The notes under the pieces were generated by a model. That model was not told the origin of the DNA. It saw only the letters and a program-made list of their open reading frames with translations, and searched no databases. A program made the translations under genes and the position numbers. DNA of 64,000 nt from Lamellibrachia satsuma (taxonomy: Eukaryota; Annelida; Polychaeta; Sabellida; Siboglinidae), in the NCBI GenBank assembly GCA_033239005.1, contig BSQZ01000125.1, positions 441,501 to 505,500 on the forward strand, read 5' to 3'. Below are positions 11,886 to 23,700 of this stretch, in pieces (position 1 is the stretch's first letter; every line of letters begins with the position of its first letter).

Positions 11886-12494
11886 CTTCACTCTCCACAT
11901 CTGCTGTCTCCTCACTACTAACGTATTGAGTTCTACTTTATGCTGGCCACTTCTATGCGATATCTTGTGGTTTTCTCGTTTCTTGAAGAATGTTCCTGCC
12001 ACAGCCAGCCCATTTCCCATAACCAATTGTACCAGCTCTCAACCCTCTCGATTCCTTGTTCCCATCTGAATCCCCCGACCGACTCTTCTTCTCCCGTCTC
12101 TGCTGTACCCACATGTCCATTAAAATCGCCAGCTATGCACGTCATCGCATGCACTTCCACCAATCCCTTTCTCTCCAGCTCTTCCCCGAAGGCCCCTTTC
12201 TCTGTCTCTACACACCCGCCAGTGCCCTCGCTCTATCTCCCTTCCACTTTGTCTCTTGGACGCACAACACCTCTAATGTCCTTCTATCACCATGTTTGTC
12301 ACTTCTAATTACCCCCCCCCCCCATCGTTCTCACATTCAAACTTCCCACTCGGACTTTGTATTTGGGTCGTTGCCGGCGGAACGATCCACCCGGATTCGC
12401 TGATTTCTCACCACTACCTGGAGGCGCAGCGCGTCGGTTACCCCGGACGCGGTAATTATATCGACTTCCTGTATAAGAATAAAATAAAAAATAA
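11886..12494 (-). pseudogene. LINE A endonuclease-domain remnant
   Basis: Minus-strand reading gives KYKVRVGSLNVRTM (start of the APE-type endonuclease), CIAGDFNGHVGTAE (GDFN motif), NGLAVAGTFFKKRENHKISH and VVRRQQMWRVKDCKVI. The order is correct, but the middle of the domain is missing and the frame changes. A C-rich tract at 12,311-12,323 interrupts it just after VRTM. Confidence 0.8.
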
Positions 12495-12964
12495 TAATAA
12501 TAAAATGACTTCTTTGGCACCAATATCCTCGGAAAATCCGAGCTCAGTGGCGCAACAAAACCAAAGGATTAGGCGTTCTCGTGACCATGTACAATGTAAA
12601 AAGTCGTCAACCGATGGATGGAGGTGCCAAGAAGCTAAGGAGGATAGGCAATTTTTTAAAGATAGGTTTTCAGATTACGGCGAAATGAAACTATATTTCT
12701 TGCTGATTTTACGCTGTCGGGAAGTGAATTCCACAGAGTTGGTGCGGCAACCGCGAAAGCTCGAGTATCAGCGTTTGTCTTAACTCTGGGAATAGAAAGT
12801 AAACCAGAACCAGACGACCGAAGCTGTCTGGGCTGTCTTGCTGGAGTGAGCATTGAATGTAAATATGCAGGTTGTTTGGTTGAAAGGGCTTGATAGGTAA
12901 TTGTACAGATCTTAAAAATAATGCGATATCTGTGCCATTCATGTATTTGGGACATCATAGTCAC
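12495..12964 (-). mobile_element. CR1-like LINE 3' end with (TTA)n-type tail
   Basis: The minus ORF 12,964-12,656 encodes FKICTITYQALSTKQPAYLH and AVAAPTLWNSLPDSVKS, a typical CR1/L2-type C-terminus. Its 3' UTR continues to about 12,495, where the minus strand ends in a TTATTATTATT tail. It abuts the 5' end of LINE A. Similar tail sequence recurs in SART3 introns 13 and 15. Confidence 0.75.
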
Positions 12965-13008
12965 TGCAGCGCTGTCCTGACTGACCTACAGTGAGGTAAA
13001 TATTCGGA

Positions 13009-13160
13009 TGTTTCCTTCCGCTTAGGTGAGCTGTCTGCCAAGACTATCGAGCCCCTCCAGTCCGGGTCTTTAGATCAGAGATTTCCTTCTCCTAGGTGAG
13101 CTGTCTGCCATGACTATCGAGCGCCACCTGCCAGGGTTTTAAATCAGATATTTCCTTCTC
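13009..13160. repeat. About 69-bp tandem repeat, 2.2 copies
   Basis: The phrase aggtgagctgtctgcca plus following sequence and atttccttct occurs twice, with a third partial copy. No coding content is seen. Confidence 0.75.
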
Positions 13161-14592
<1,432 letters not shown>

Positions 14593-15769
14593 TTTCGCAG
14601 CTCGATACCCCGTCGACTTCCGGTGTATTTGTGTTTACAATGAAATGGGGACACGCTCATGCAGACCTTTCTCTGTTTGTATAAATACACCAACTACTTG
14701 GTAGGTTGGTAACGGGCAATCCAATTTTATTCATACCCAACAAGGATTGCCGCTGTGCACACAATAATAGTGACAATGTCTGTCACAAATTGTGCACAGC
14801 CTGGTACATTACTGATTAAGCTGGTGTGTATGACCAATTAGTAAACAATGCCAGATAAGATTTAACATTAGCGATATTTTCTACTGTAGCTAGCAACTGC
14901 CGGAGACAGTCTTTACCAAAAACCCTTGCTGCTCTTATACACAGCGACAGCATACAAAGAGGGAAAGATACCTATGTGCAGACAAGCATACATAAGTATA
15001 TGTATATAGTGCTAGCTAGAGTATTTACAATGATATACACAAAAGTGGGGGAATAAACCCCCCGGCCCCACCTGTGTGCAGGTGGTGGCCCAACCTCCAC
15101 TAAAGGGCTGCACACCATTTGGCCGGAGCCACAGTAGATACTATTTAGTTGTGTTCAATACACAATTGTGAAATATTGGCACTTGCTGTGACCATTTTCT
15201 ACCACACGCAACATGATGAAAGGTGTATTAGTCCTAATGTCACATTTTGTCTCGTACCCAGAAAGACTGGTGTGTGTTGCGTAAATATCTGAAATCTGGC
15301 TGACACAGCGGGCCGGGTGCGTGTAGGGTTGTATCGCAACATGACCGACCCTCCACAGACAGAAGGGTAAGTCGTCTCACGACACCCCTCTGCCAATAGA
15401 CATCACGACCATGCTTCCATCAACAGAGGGGAGAAGTCGCCTCACGACCATCCCTCTGTTGACGGTGTAGCTCACTCTCACGATGGCAGTCTGCTTCACT
15501 GTCATTGTTTTGTTACTGCTCGTCGGTGTAGACACGTCGGTGTAGATACGTCGGAGTAGATACGTCGGTGTATGTTTTACTGGGCGAGGGGTCGTCACGG
15601 CCAGGCACGCGCGTCAAGGACCGATGTAGAGTGAAGTGTGAACTCTCCGGTGCAGTGTTGGCTGAACGAGATGTCATCGCAGCTAGGTACGTGCGTCATG
15701 GGCTGGTGTAGACTCGTCGGTGTAGACATGAAACACAAACACACTTTACACAGATGGTTTGCTTCAGAT
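14593..15769. other. Gene-free spacer with short repeats
   Basis: No gene recognised. A 14-bp unit (cgtcggtgtagata) repeats about four times at 15,530-15,575 and recurs near 15,716. Two imperfect copies of a cctctgttgacgg / ctcacgacca region lie at 15,360-15,470. These could be terminal or internal-complementary regions of the adjacent DIRS-like element, but I cannot show that. Confidence 0.45.
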
Positions 15770-15893
15770 TGATGCAACCCAGATATATTTCTGGTAGGAA
15801 TTGGAATGCCAGCGCCCCATGGTTTTAATTTGTTCAGAGGAGAAACCTGATTTAGCTGCCCATGTAGCTGCTCCTATTCTGAAACAGTGTCAG
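15770..15893 (-). pseudogene. Tyrosine recombinase C-terminal fragment
   Basis: The minus frame reads HCFRIGAATWAAKSGF, then MGRWHSNSYQKYIWV. This matches the HxxR...H/W...Y end of DIRS-type tyrosine recombinases: R in FRIG, W in GRW and the nucleophilic Tyr region SYQKYI. The N-terminal and first-Arg parts are absent. Confidence 0.75.
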
Positions 15894-15945
15894 TGTCAAT
15901 AGCGGAAAAGAGGGCCCTGATCCTGTCCCCTGAGCTTGATGTAAT

Positions 15946-17340
15946 CTACCATCCTACGGTAAGAGCAAGCTGCTTTGACAGTGGTGCGTGCAACCGCGAG
16001 ATAAGATCGGCAACAACGTTGGTCTTACCAGGGATGTGCTTGGCACGGAAACATATATTATAAGACAAGCAACAATCAATTGTCGAAGACATGAGCTGTG
16101 GATCTTTGGCAGTTTGCCTGTTGATCACTGCCACAACTGCTTTCTGAAAGAAACAAGACACGTTGATTAGTCCATAATGGCCCCCAGCGCCTGACAGCCA
16201 GTATGATCGGCAGGAGTTCTTTGATAGAAATATGCTTGGAATCCCATGAAGAGGGAAACCGACCCTGCAACCATGAAGCCCCCACGACAGCCCCATATGA
16301 AGCCCCCACGACAGCTCCATATGAAGCCCCCACGACAGCCCCATATGAAGCCCCCACGACAGCCACATATGAAGCCCCACGACAGCCCCATATGCGAAAC
16401 CACTTGCATCTGTTGTGAGATGCAACACATCTGATGACATCCATGTGGTTGGTAAGAAAGACAACTGACCATTAAAGGCGTGTAGGAATTCAAGCCAGGC
16501 AGACATGTCCCTGTGTGCCTCTACAGTTATACGGATGCGATGATTAGCTCTTGTCTTGCCTCTAGTCAAATCAATGAGGCGTCGCAGGAAAGCGCGGCCA
16601 GGGGCTATGGCCCGACAAGCAAAATTCAGTGACCCAATCAGGGACTGCCTTTCTTTCAGAGTGGTTTTCTCTCTCTTTGCTAGGTTTATGAGTTTTTGAC
16701 GAAGAGATGCCACCTTGTTTGGAGCCAAGGCAAGTGTTTAATTCACTGTGTCAACTTCGATGCCATAGGGTGTTACTGTTGTTGAAAGGAACACTGTTTT
16801 AGACTGTTTGATGGGTAGGTTAACCATATTGCTGAGTTCGAAAAAACGAGACAGACTGGAATGGCAATCTGGTAGTGTTTTACCGAAGAAAATAAAATCA
16901 TCGAGGATATTGCTCATGTGAGATATGTGATACTTGTGTTGACAAATCCATTGCAGTGCCTGTGAAAGGAGCTCAAATGTTCGGCATGCATGACTCACGC
17001 CCATGGGAGACACAAATCGAAATAGTTTTGTCCTTGAAATTTGAAATCTAACAGTCTATAATCGAGAGATGAGACCGGAATTATGCGGAAAGCATCTTGC
17101 AAGTCGGCTTTGGCGATATAAGCTCCTTTGCCCAGGAACACAAGCTGTTCAACGCAATGATCTAGCATTTGGAAAGTAAAAGCAGTGAATTCGGGCAGAA
17201 TGTGAGAGTTAACCGAGTTGATTTTGGGGAAGCTAAGGTCGTGAATAAGTCGGAATTCCTTGTTCTTTTTTCGAGACTAGTCCTAATGGTGAGTAAACCA
17301 TGTTTGGAAAAGGATCTGATACAAAAGGTCCCGCAATCCT
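15946..17340 (-). pseudogene. DIRS-like RT-RNase H
   Basis: The minus-strand RT shows NKEFRLIHDLSFPKINSVNS, YIAKADLQDAFRIIPV (motif A Asp), ACRTFELLSQALQWI and ILDDFIFFG (catalytic DD). RNase H then follows with LTTDASGFAYGAVVG (first catalytic Asp), QKAVVAVINRQTAKDP and HIPGKTNVVADLISR. At least two frame breaks lie in the RT. A 24-bp repeat is embedded right after the RNase H TDAS motif. Confidence 0.85.
16270..16395. repeat. 24-bp minisatellite inside the RNase H region, about 5 copies
   Basis: Units of gaagcccccacgacagccc plus catat repeat at 24 bp; one copy is 23 bp. On the minus strand the unit encodes the eight residues around YGAVVGAS. It is a tandem expansion of the natural FAYGAVVG stretch that follows TTDAS. 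Confidence 0.92.
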
Positions 17341-17590
17341 GTGTTTAGCTTTCTCTTTATTCAGCTTCTGCTGTACGATATCTAGGGTAGTTAAACACAT
17401 TCCAAGGGGCACCCGTCCTCTCTGTACTGACCCGGAAACGTTAGTCGTATTCTAACCAGACCAGGGAGCCTTTCTGTGCATGCATGGTTATGATGTGATC
17501 CATATATGTCATAAGCTGACTACATTCCTCCGGAAATTGTTCTGACCTGATCGCTGCGTAGGTCATGAACAGATGAAGCCATTCCCCAAT

Positions 17591-18310
17591 CTAATCTACA
17601 GGGATAATAGCTCGTTTCCTGTCTGTGGTGGGGGAGGCCGGGTCTTCCTGGGGGTCTAGGTCATAATCAGTGTGCAGGATGCGAAGTGGGAAATATTCAT
17701 TGGACAGGATACGTTTTCTTAGTTTCACTGTTACCTCGTCCCCTAACTGAGCCCAGCCCATGTCAAAATCGTTAGTACCTGATTTTGAAGTCCGCTGGCA
17801 CTTCGCATTGTGGTGGATCGCTCTCTCAATTTCCTTAGCAGGGGAGTTGTTGTCTGTCAGCTCGTCAGAATCGGACGAGTTGACAGCCAGATCAGGTGAT
17901 GGAGAATGGACGCGCTTTCGACGTCGACGGCGAGCAGGCTGCGCAATCGTGGCAGGACCATGAGTCGACTGCGTAATCTTGTCAGGATCATGAGTCAACT
18001 GCATAGCCGAGGCAGGACCATGAGTCGACTGCATAACCGAGGCAGGACCATGAGTCGACTGCTCACGGCGGAATTCATCGAATTTATCATCAATCTTTGC
18101 CATCAATGTGGCCAACAGATTTGCCATCAATGCTTTGGATACACTATCATCTTCGGGGGGTTGGCCATCCGGTGTTGGCGCCTCAGTTGTGCCTGGAGCC
18201 GTTGTTTCGGCTGTCTTTGCCCGCCCCTGTGCCGATGGTTTTGGCATGTTCGAACTTCTCACGGCCTCAAGGGCGGAATCTCCTGTTGCTGGCTCGCGGT
18301 GTTGATCCAT
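17591..18310 (-). pseudogene. DIRS-like gag-like ORF, about 239 codons
   Basis: One open minus-strand frame with a Met start at 18,310. It is hydrophilic, with an S/T/P-rich N-terminus. A short repeated stretch, QSTHGPA (about 4 copies, near residues 88-120), precedes a basic RRRRKRV segment. I recognise no defined domain. The gag assignment rests on position upstream of the RT. The frame is intact, but the element is dead. Confidence 0.6.
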
Positions 18311-18860
18311 GTGGCCGAATCGTCAAACAAACGCAAATAACGTGTAGCCGTAACAAATAAATTCAGAAGCTCGGATGATGTTGTTCGTATGACGCAGCGA
18401 AGAAAAGTTAGGCTATTCGAAACATGGTCCCGCTCGCTATCTGCAAATTTCCGCAGCGTGCACCGCTGGCCAGTAATATTTTCCGAAAAAGTCACATGAT
18501 CGGTTGGTGTAATTGGGCCCGCTTAATTAAGCGCCTTACCGATAAAGGGGTATGCAGGATAGAGATGGGAACAAGTTATGTTTTGTTAAACACACCTAGC
18601 TAATCAGCTAGGTGCTTTACATTCATCCTATAGGCCAACAATTCATATATAAATTCACGTCACGTTTAAATAAATCTAGAAACACACTGATAAGTGCAGT
18701 ACTTAGTACTGACAACAGATGGAAAACAAGGATAAGAAAGACAATGGGTAAAGTCACTTTATGTACATAATGACCTTATGTAATCATACTGTATGTATGT
18801 TTTATGTTTCACCTGTGTTTTTTTTAACATTATTTTGTTAACTGTTGTGCATGAATACAT

Positions 18861-18895
<35 letters not shown>

Positions 18896-20070
18896 TATGT
18901 GTGTATTTGTGTCTGAATTAAAGAATTGAAAAAAATGCATTATTGATAAAACTGTTCTTTCAAAATGTCCAATCCTGCTTTATGATGGGGCAAAACAACC
19001 AATTCCTACATTACTAGGTTAAGCTTCAGATGAAACCTGGTCCTGGGTGTGCAAATTAATAGATGCATACGTTATGTGCACACGTCAGTAATATCTGCTA
19101 ACTTTTAGCCTATGACTTCAAGCCCCACTCTTCCCTATAATTTAGAAAGTTAGATACATTAAATTGATATGGTCTTATTCTATTTCAAGACACTTTTTTT
19201 TCATTCTCGTGCCATTTAACTTAATTAGTCTACTCACACAAACAGCTTTATCAAGACATGTTAAGTGTCCCGGATTCGCCAGAGACTCCCGGAAATCTAT
19301 CAAATGTCTTATTCTCCTGGACGGGAGAACAAATCTACCGGATTTCTGATGAAGCGAAACATATTTTTGTGTGGCCTAACAAAAGATCGTCAATCCCTCC
19401 CTTTACTCGCGCCCACAACAACAGCAAGGGTTAGTTCAATCAGGTTTTGTACAGAGTGGACAAGGAAAACTTAGCTAAACAGTATCCTTGTGTTTTGCCA
19501 GTTGTTGAAGTTATTTATACGCGTTAGAAGAACGGTACCCCATTATCGCCTACACGTGCATATCAATTTCATCTCCATTAGATACACGTTTTATTTCAGT
19601 CATATATTTGATAATTGTCATGGTCGGAAAACATTATGAGCGAAAAGAAAAGTAAAAAAGGTGTTCATCAAAAACTGCCTCCATCACCTAGGATCACAAA
19701 TGTCTCCGTCACCCGGTATCACAAACTTTTAAAATGCTTCAGTCCTATCCCTGCCAGTAAATATTATGTTAATTGCCTAAGTGTAATCAAATATGTAGGC
19801 TACTGCCTGCTAGGTAAGGAATTTTTGTCATACCGTAATATATATTTCAGGAATTGAAACAAATGTTGTATACCATCAGACTATTGTAACCATGTTATAT
19901 ATTTTACTAGTCCACAAAGAATATGTCTATACTGCCAAAATGTTCAATATGCAATTGTACCATTTACTAGTACATATGCAGTGTAGTTGGAACTAAAGCT
20001 GATATGGTGGTAATTTTTATGAGTGTCGAGGATGTGAAATACTTTGATTTATGCGCAATTCTCTGATAAC
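18311..20070. other. Gene-free upstream region with an (AT)n tract
   Basis: No coding homology found. An (AT)15 microsatellite lies at 18,863-18,892. Open frames near 19,164-19,470 and 19,615-19,857 are short and lack recognisable domains, so I treat them as chance. Confidence 0.55.
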
Positions 20071-20425
20071 CTTAGCCCCTCCAATTTACGTACAATTCTA
20101 TATATGTTATCTCGAGCCCCTCCAATTTACGTGAATTCTATAATTATGTTATCCCGAGCCCCTCCAATTTACGTACAAGTATATATATGTTATCCCGAGC
20201 TCCTCCAATTTACGTACAATTTTATAATTATGTTATCCCGAGCCCCTCCAATTTACGTACAATTCTATATATGTTATACCGAGCTCCTCCAATTTACGTA
20301 CAATTCTATAATTATGTTATCCCGAGCTCCTCCAATTTACGTACAATTCTACAATTATGTTATCCCGAGCTCCTCCAATTTACGTACAATTCTCCGATAC
20401 CCCGAGCCCCTCTGATTTACGTATA
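20071..20425. repeat. About 41-43-bp minisatellite upstream of SART3, about 8 copies
   Basis: The unit contains cctccaatttacgtacaatt and ttatcccgagc. It ends about 200 bp before the SART3 start codon, so it sits in the proximal promoter region. Confidence 0.92.
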
Positions 20426-20628
20426 AATCTCCTGCATTTGCATTTCTGAAAGTTAAACAGCATTTTCATTTCTGAAGCTAAATCCAACATGGCATTTCTG
20501 AAACTTAAAGCCAACATGGCTTTATCACGAATGTTGCAAAATGTTTTGTGTGAAAACGTCTATGAAACGTCTCTTCGCCTACGAATATTTTGCGCCACCT
20601 GACGGATAGTTGACGAACCATAAGCAAC
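20426..20628 (+). promoter_or_regulatory. Probable SART3 promoter and 5' UTR
   Basis: Unique 200-bp sequence between the minisatellite and the start codon. No TATA box is evident. The start context AGCAACATGGCGGAAG has A at -3 and G at +4 and resembles the ATGGCGG core of YY1-type sites found at many housekeeping starts. The transcription start is not determinable from the sequence. Confidence 0.45.
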
Positions 20629-20778
20629 ATGGCGGAAGAACGCAAAACTGACGAGTTAGAAGAAGCCGGCGTAAATGTAGAAATGGACGAACACGAAGAC
20701 AGCAGTGAATCCTCGGCAGATGACCAGTCAGAAAAGGAAGAGCAAAATGAGACTCATATAAAGGAACTGCAGCAGACG
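20629..20778 (+). CDS. SART3: SART3 exon 1
   Basis: 50 codons from the first ATG (MAEERKTDELEE), rich in Glu, Asp and Ser, ending KELQQT. Donor ACG|GTAGTT, phase 0. The open frame continues into the intron for some 50 codons, but the homologous HAT start resumes in exon 2, so the donor at 20,779 is preferred. Confidence 0.85.
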
Positions 20779-23700
20779 GTAGTTATTTTGATGTCAGAGC
20801 AAGAAACGCGTGTACTTACAACACTGCACCACATTATCGCTCATATCAATGCGACGGACGTCTGCGTTTTTCTGGATTTTCTCTGTTTGTTGAGTGTCCT
20901 GATTGTCTATGTGTGGTGTGTGTCCTGATTATCGCAACCACCCAGCGTGGGCCGAAACGACTAACATATTCCATCTGAGAAATGGGGTCTCCTTTCCTTA
21001 CCTTACCTTAAGTCAGTTAAGATAGTTCTTATCGCAGGATTATTGTGACTCCTCGTTGATCAGGCATTCATCATCTTTTAATACTTTAAGAATTCCGGTT
21101 CCTATTTTTTAAAATGCTTCAAAATTATATAAAATTTCCTGATTAGACCAGAAATGGTCCAGGCGGTTTTTAAATGTATTTAAATATTTTACCTGAACAA
21201 CTGTTTCCAGGAGGGAATTCCAAGGTTCAGCCACTCTGAAGGGAAAAGCATTTTTTTCTTATATTTGTTTTTGCCCTTTGAGTAAATCATTTTATAGAAT
21301 GCCCTCTATTTCCTGTCCTGAATGATGCATCCTCCCATTTTAAGAGTTTAGGTGAAGGTTCAGTGTCATATAGATTGTGTATAATTTTAAAAACTTCAAT
21401 CATATCACTTTGTAGACGTCTAAATGCTAATGAGGGTAGTTTTATTGATTTTAATCTTTCTATATAAGTTTCTCATACCTGGTAATTCTTTCGTTGTTCT
21501 TCTTTGGACGTTTTCTATTACAAAAAAAAATTTTGTAAGGATACCATACTGCTATGGTGTAATTAAGATGCGTTCTTACCATTGTTTTATATAATGGCAA
21601 GAACGCATCTTTGTCAAGAAATTGGTAAGTTCTGCAAATTATTTTTGTCATCTTTGTTGCTTTGTTTACTGCTTGGTTAATGTGGTCATCAAAGGATAGC
21701 TTTGTGTCTATAATAACCCCAAAGTCGTTTTGTTTTTCAAATGTGTCAAGCAGATGTATGGACTTAAGTCATAAAATATTTTATTTCTCCAATGTTATTA
21801 TTCCCAATAGTCATGTGTTTACATTTGTTTGGATGAAATTTTAGTAACCATTTGTTGCTCCATTGCTCTAAGGTATTTAGGTCGTGTTGTAAAATACCCT
21901 GGTCATTTTTATCAATAATAGTTCTAAATACCTTGATACCATCTGCAAATAGAAATGCTTCAATCCAATATATTATTTCCTTTCTAATTTTGTACCTATC
22001 TAGTTTATTTATTAAGACTCTTATGTGGTACAGTGTCAAAAGCTTTTTGGAAGTTTATATAAATTATATCTGTATAATTTCCATTGTCAAGTCCCAAAGT
22101 CCAGTTATCTAAAACTTTTATAAGTTGGAGGACTGTTGAGCGCCCCGTATTTTTACTCCAAACAGCCCAATCTTGGGCTAATGTAGGAGTTTGTAGTAGT
22201 CTGTGCGCATACACTGTGGGTAGTACATACAACAACTAAACATACACTGTGGGTAGTACATACAACAACTAAACATACACTGTGGGTAGTACATACAACA
22301 ACTAAACATACACTGTGGGTAGTACATACAACAACTAAACATACACTGTGGGTGGTACATACAACTAAACATACACTGTGGGTAGTACATACAACAACTA
22401 AACATACACTGTGGGTGGTACATACAACAACTAAACATACACTGTGGGTAGTACATACAACAACTAAACATACACTGTGGGTAGTACATACAACAACTAA
22501 ACATACACTGTGGGTGGTACATACAACAACTAAACATACACTGTGGGTAGTACATACAACAACTAAACATACACTGTGGGTGGTACATACAACAACTAAA
22601 CATACACTGTGGGTAGTACATACAACAACTAAACATACACTGGGTAGTACATGCAACAACTAAACATACACTGTGGGTAGTACATACAACAACTAAACAT
22701 ACACTGTGGGTAGTACATACAACAACTAAACGTGCACTGTGGGTGGAACATACAACAACTAAACATACACTGTGGGTGGTACATACAATAACTAAATAGA
22801 CACTGTGGATAGTACATACAATAACTAAACAGACACTGTGGGTAGTACATACAACAACTAAACATACACTGTGGGTGGTACATACAACAACTAAACATAC
22901 ACTGTGGGTAGTACATACAACAACTAAACATACACTGTGGGTAGTACATACAACAACTAAACGTGCACTGTGGGTGGTACATACAACAACTAAACATACA
23001 CTGTGGGTGGTACATACAATAACTAAACAGACACTGTGGATAGTACATACAATAACTAAACAGACACTGTGGGTAGTACATACAACAACTAAACATACAC
23101 TGTGGGTAGTACATACAACAACTAAACATACACTGTGGGTAGTACTTACAACAACTAAACAGACACTGTGGGTAGTATGTACAACAACTAAACATACACT
23201 GTGGGTAGTACATACAACAACTAAACATACACTGTGGGTAGTACATACAACAACTAAACATACACTGTGGGTAGTACATACAACAACTAAACATACACTG
23301 TGGGTAGTACATACAACAACTAAACATACACTGTGGGTAGTACATACAACAACTAAACATACACTGTGGGTAGTACATACAACAACTAAACAGACACTGT
23401 GGGTAGTACTTACAACAACTAAACATACACTGTGGGTAGTACATACAACAACTAAACATACACTGTGGGTGGTACATACAACAACTAAACATACACTGTG
23501 GATAGTACATACAGCAACTAAACGTACACTGTGGGTAGTACATACAACAACTAAACGTACATTGTGGGTGGTACGTACAACAACTAAACATACACTGTGG
23601 GTGGTACGTACAACAACTAAACATACACTGTGGGTGGTACATACAACAACTAAATATACACTATCTAAGCTCATAACTGTAATGTTAGTCAAAGGTTTTT

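Larger units (their letters stand above)
1726..12494 (-). mobile_element. Composite non-LTR retrotransposon (LINE A), minus strand, heavily interrupted
   Basis: Read on the minus strand, fragments appear in the order expected for one LINE ORF2. An endonuclease N-terminus (VRVGSLNVRTM) and GDFNGHVG motif lie near 12,470-11,900. A linker ending KVWEEY lies at 9,331-9,854. A reverse-transcriptase part with LLYADDLAVVADS lies at 4,230-4,772. C-terminal parts (VYLGGAVCEDG, YGLET) lie at 1,726-2,640. The gaps are filled by a gypsy element, a second LINE fragment and internal minisatellites. Multiple frameshifts and stops make it dead. The clade was not assigned; the motif set is RTE/L1-like. Confidence 0.8.
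15770..18310 (-). mobile_element. DIRS-like tyrosine-recombinase retrotransposon, minus strand, internally deleted
   Basis: On the minus strand the order is a gag-like ORF (18,310-17,591), RT then RNase H (17,340-15,946), and a tyrosine-recombinase C-terminus (about 15,893-15,770). No LTRs, protease or integrase are present. The recombinase core upstream of its C-terminal box is missing, and frameshifts lie in the RT. The terminal repeats were not identified, so the limits are those of coding homology. Confidence 0.85.

Noticed and set aside
9951..11921. 656-codon open frame on the plus strand
   Set aside because: It lies on the 36-bp minisatellite, whose period keeps several frames open on both strands. 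The only biologically meaningful frame there is the minus-strand LINE remnant.
19164..19857. Short open frames upstream of SART3 (19,164-19,474 and 19,615-19,857)
   Set aside because: No domain, no repeat-family similarity and low-complexity composition; most likely chance frames.
20779..20928. Extension of the first SART3 exon beyond 20,778 in the same open frame
   Set aside because: The sequence after KELQQT has no SART3 similarity and enters the 26-bp repeat. The donor at 20,779 joins in phase to the conserved HAT start in exon 2.
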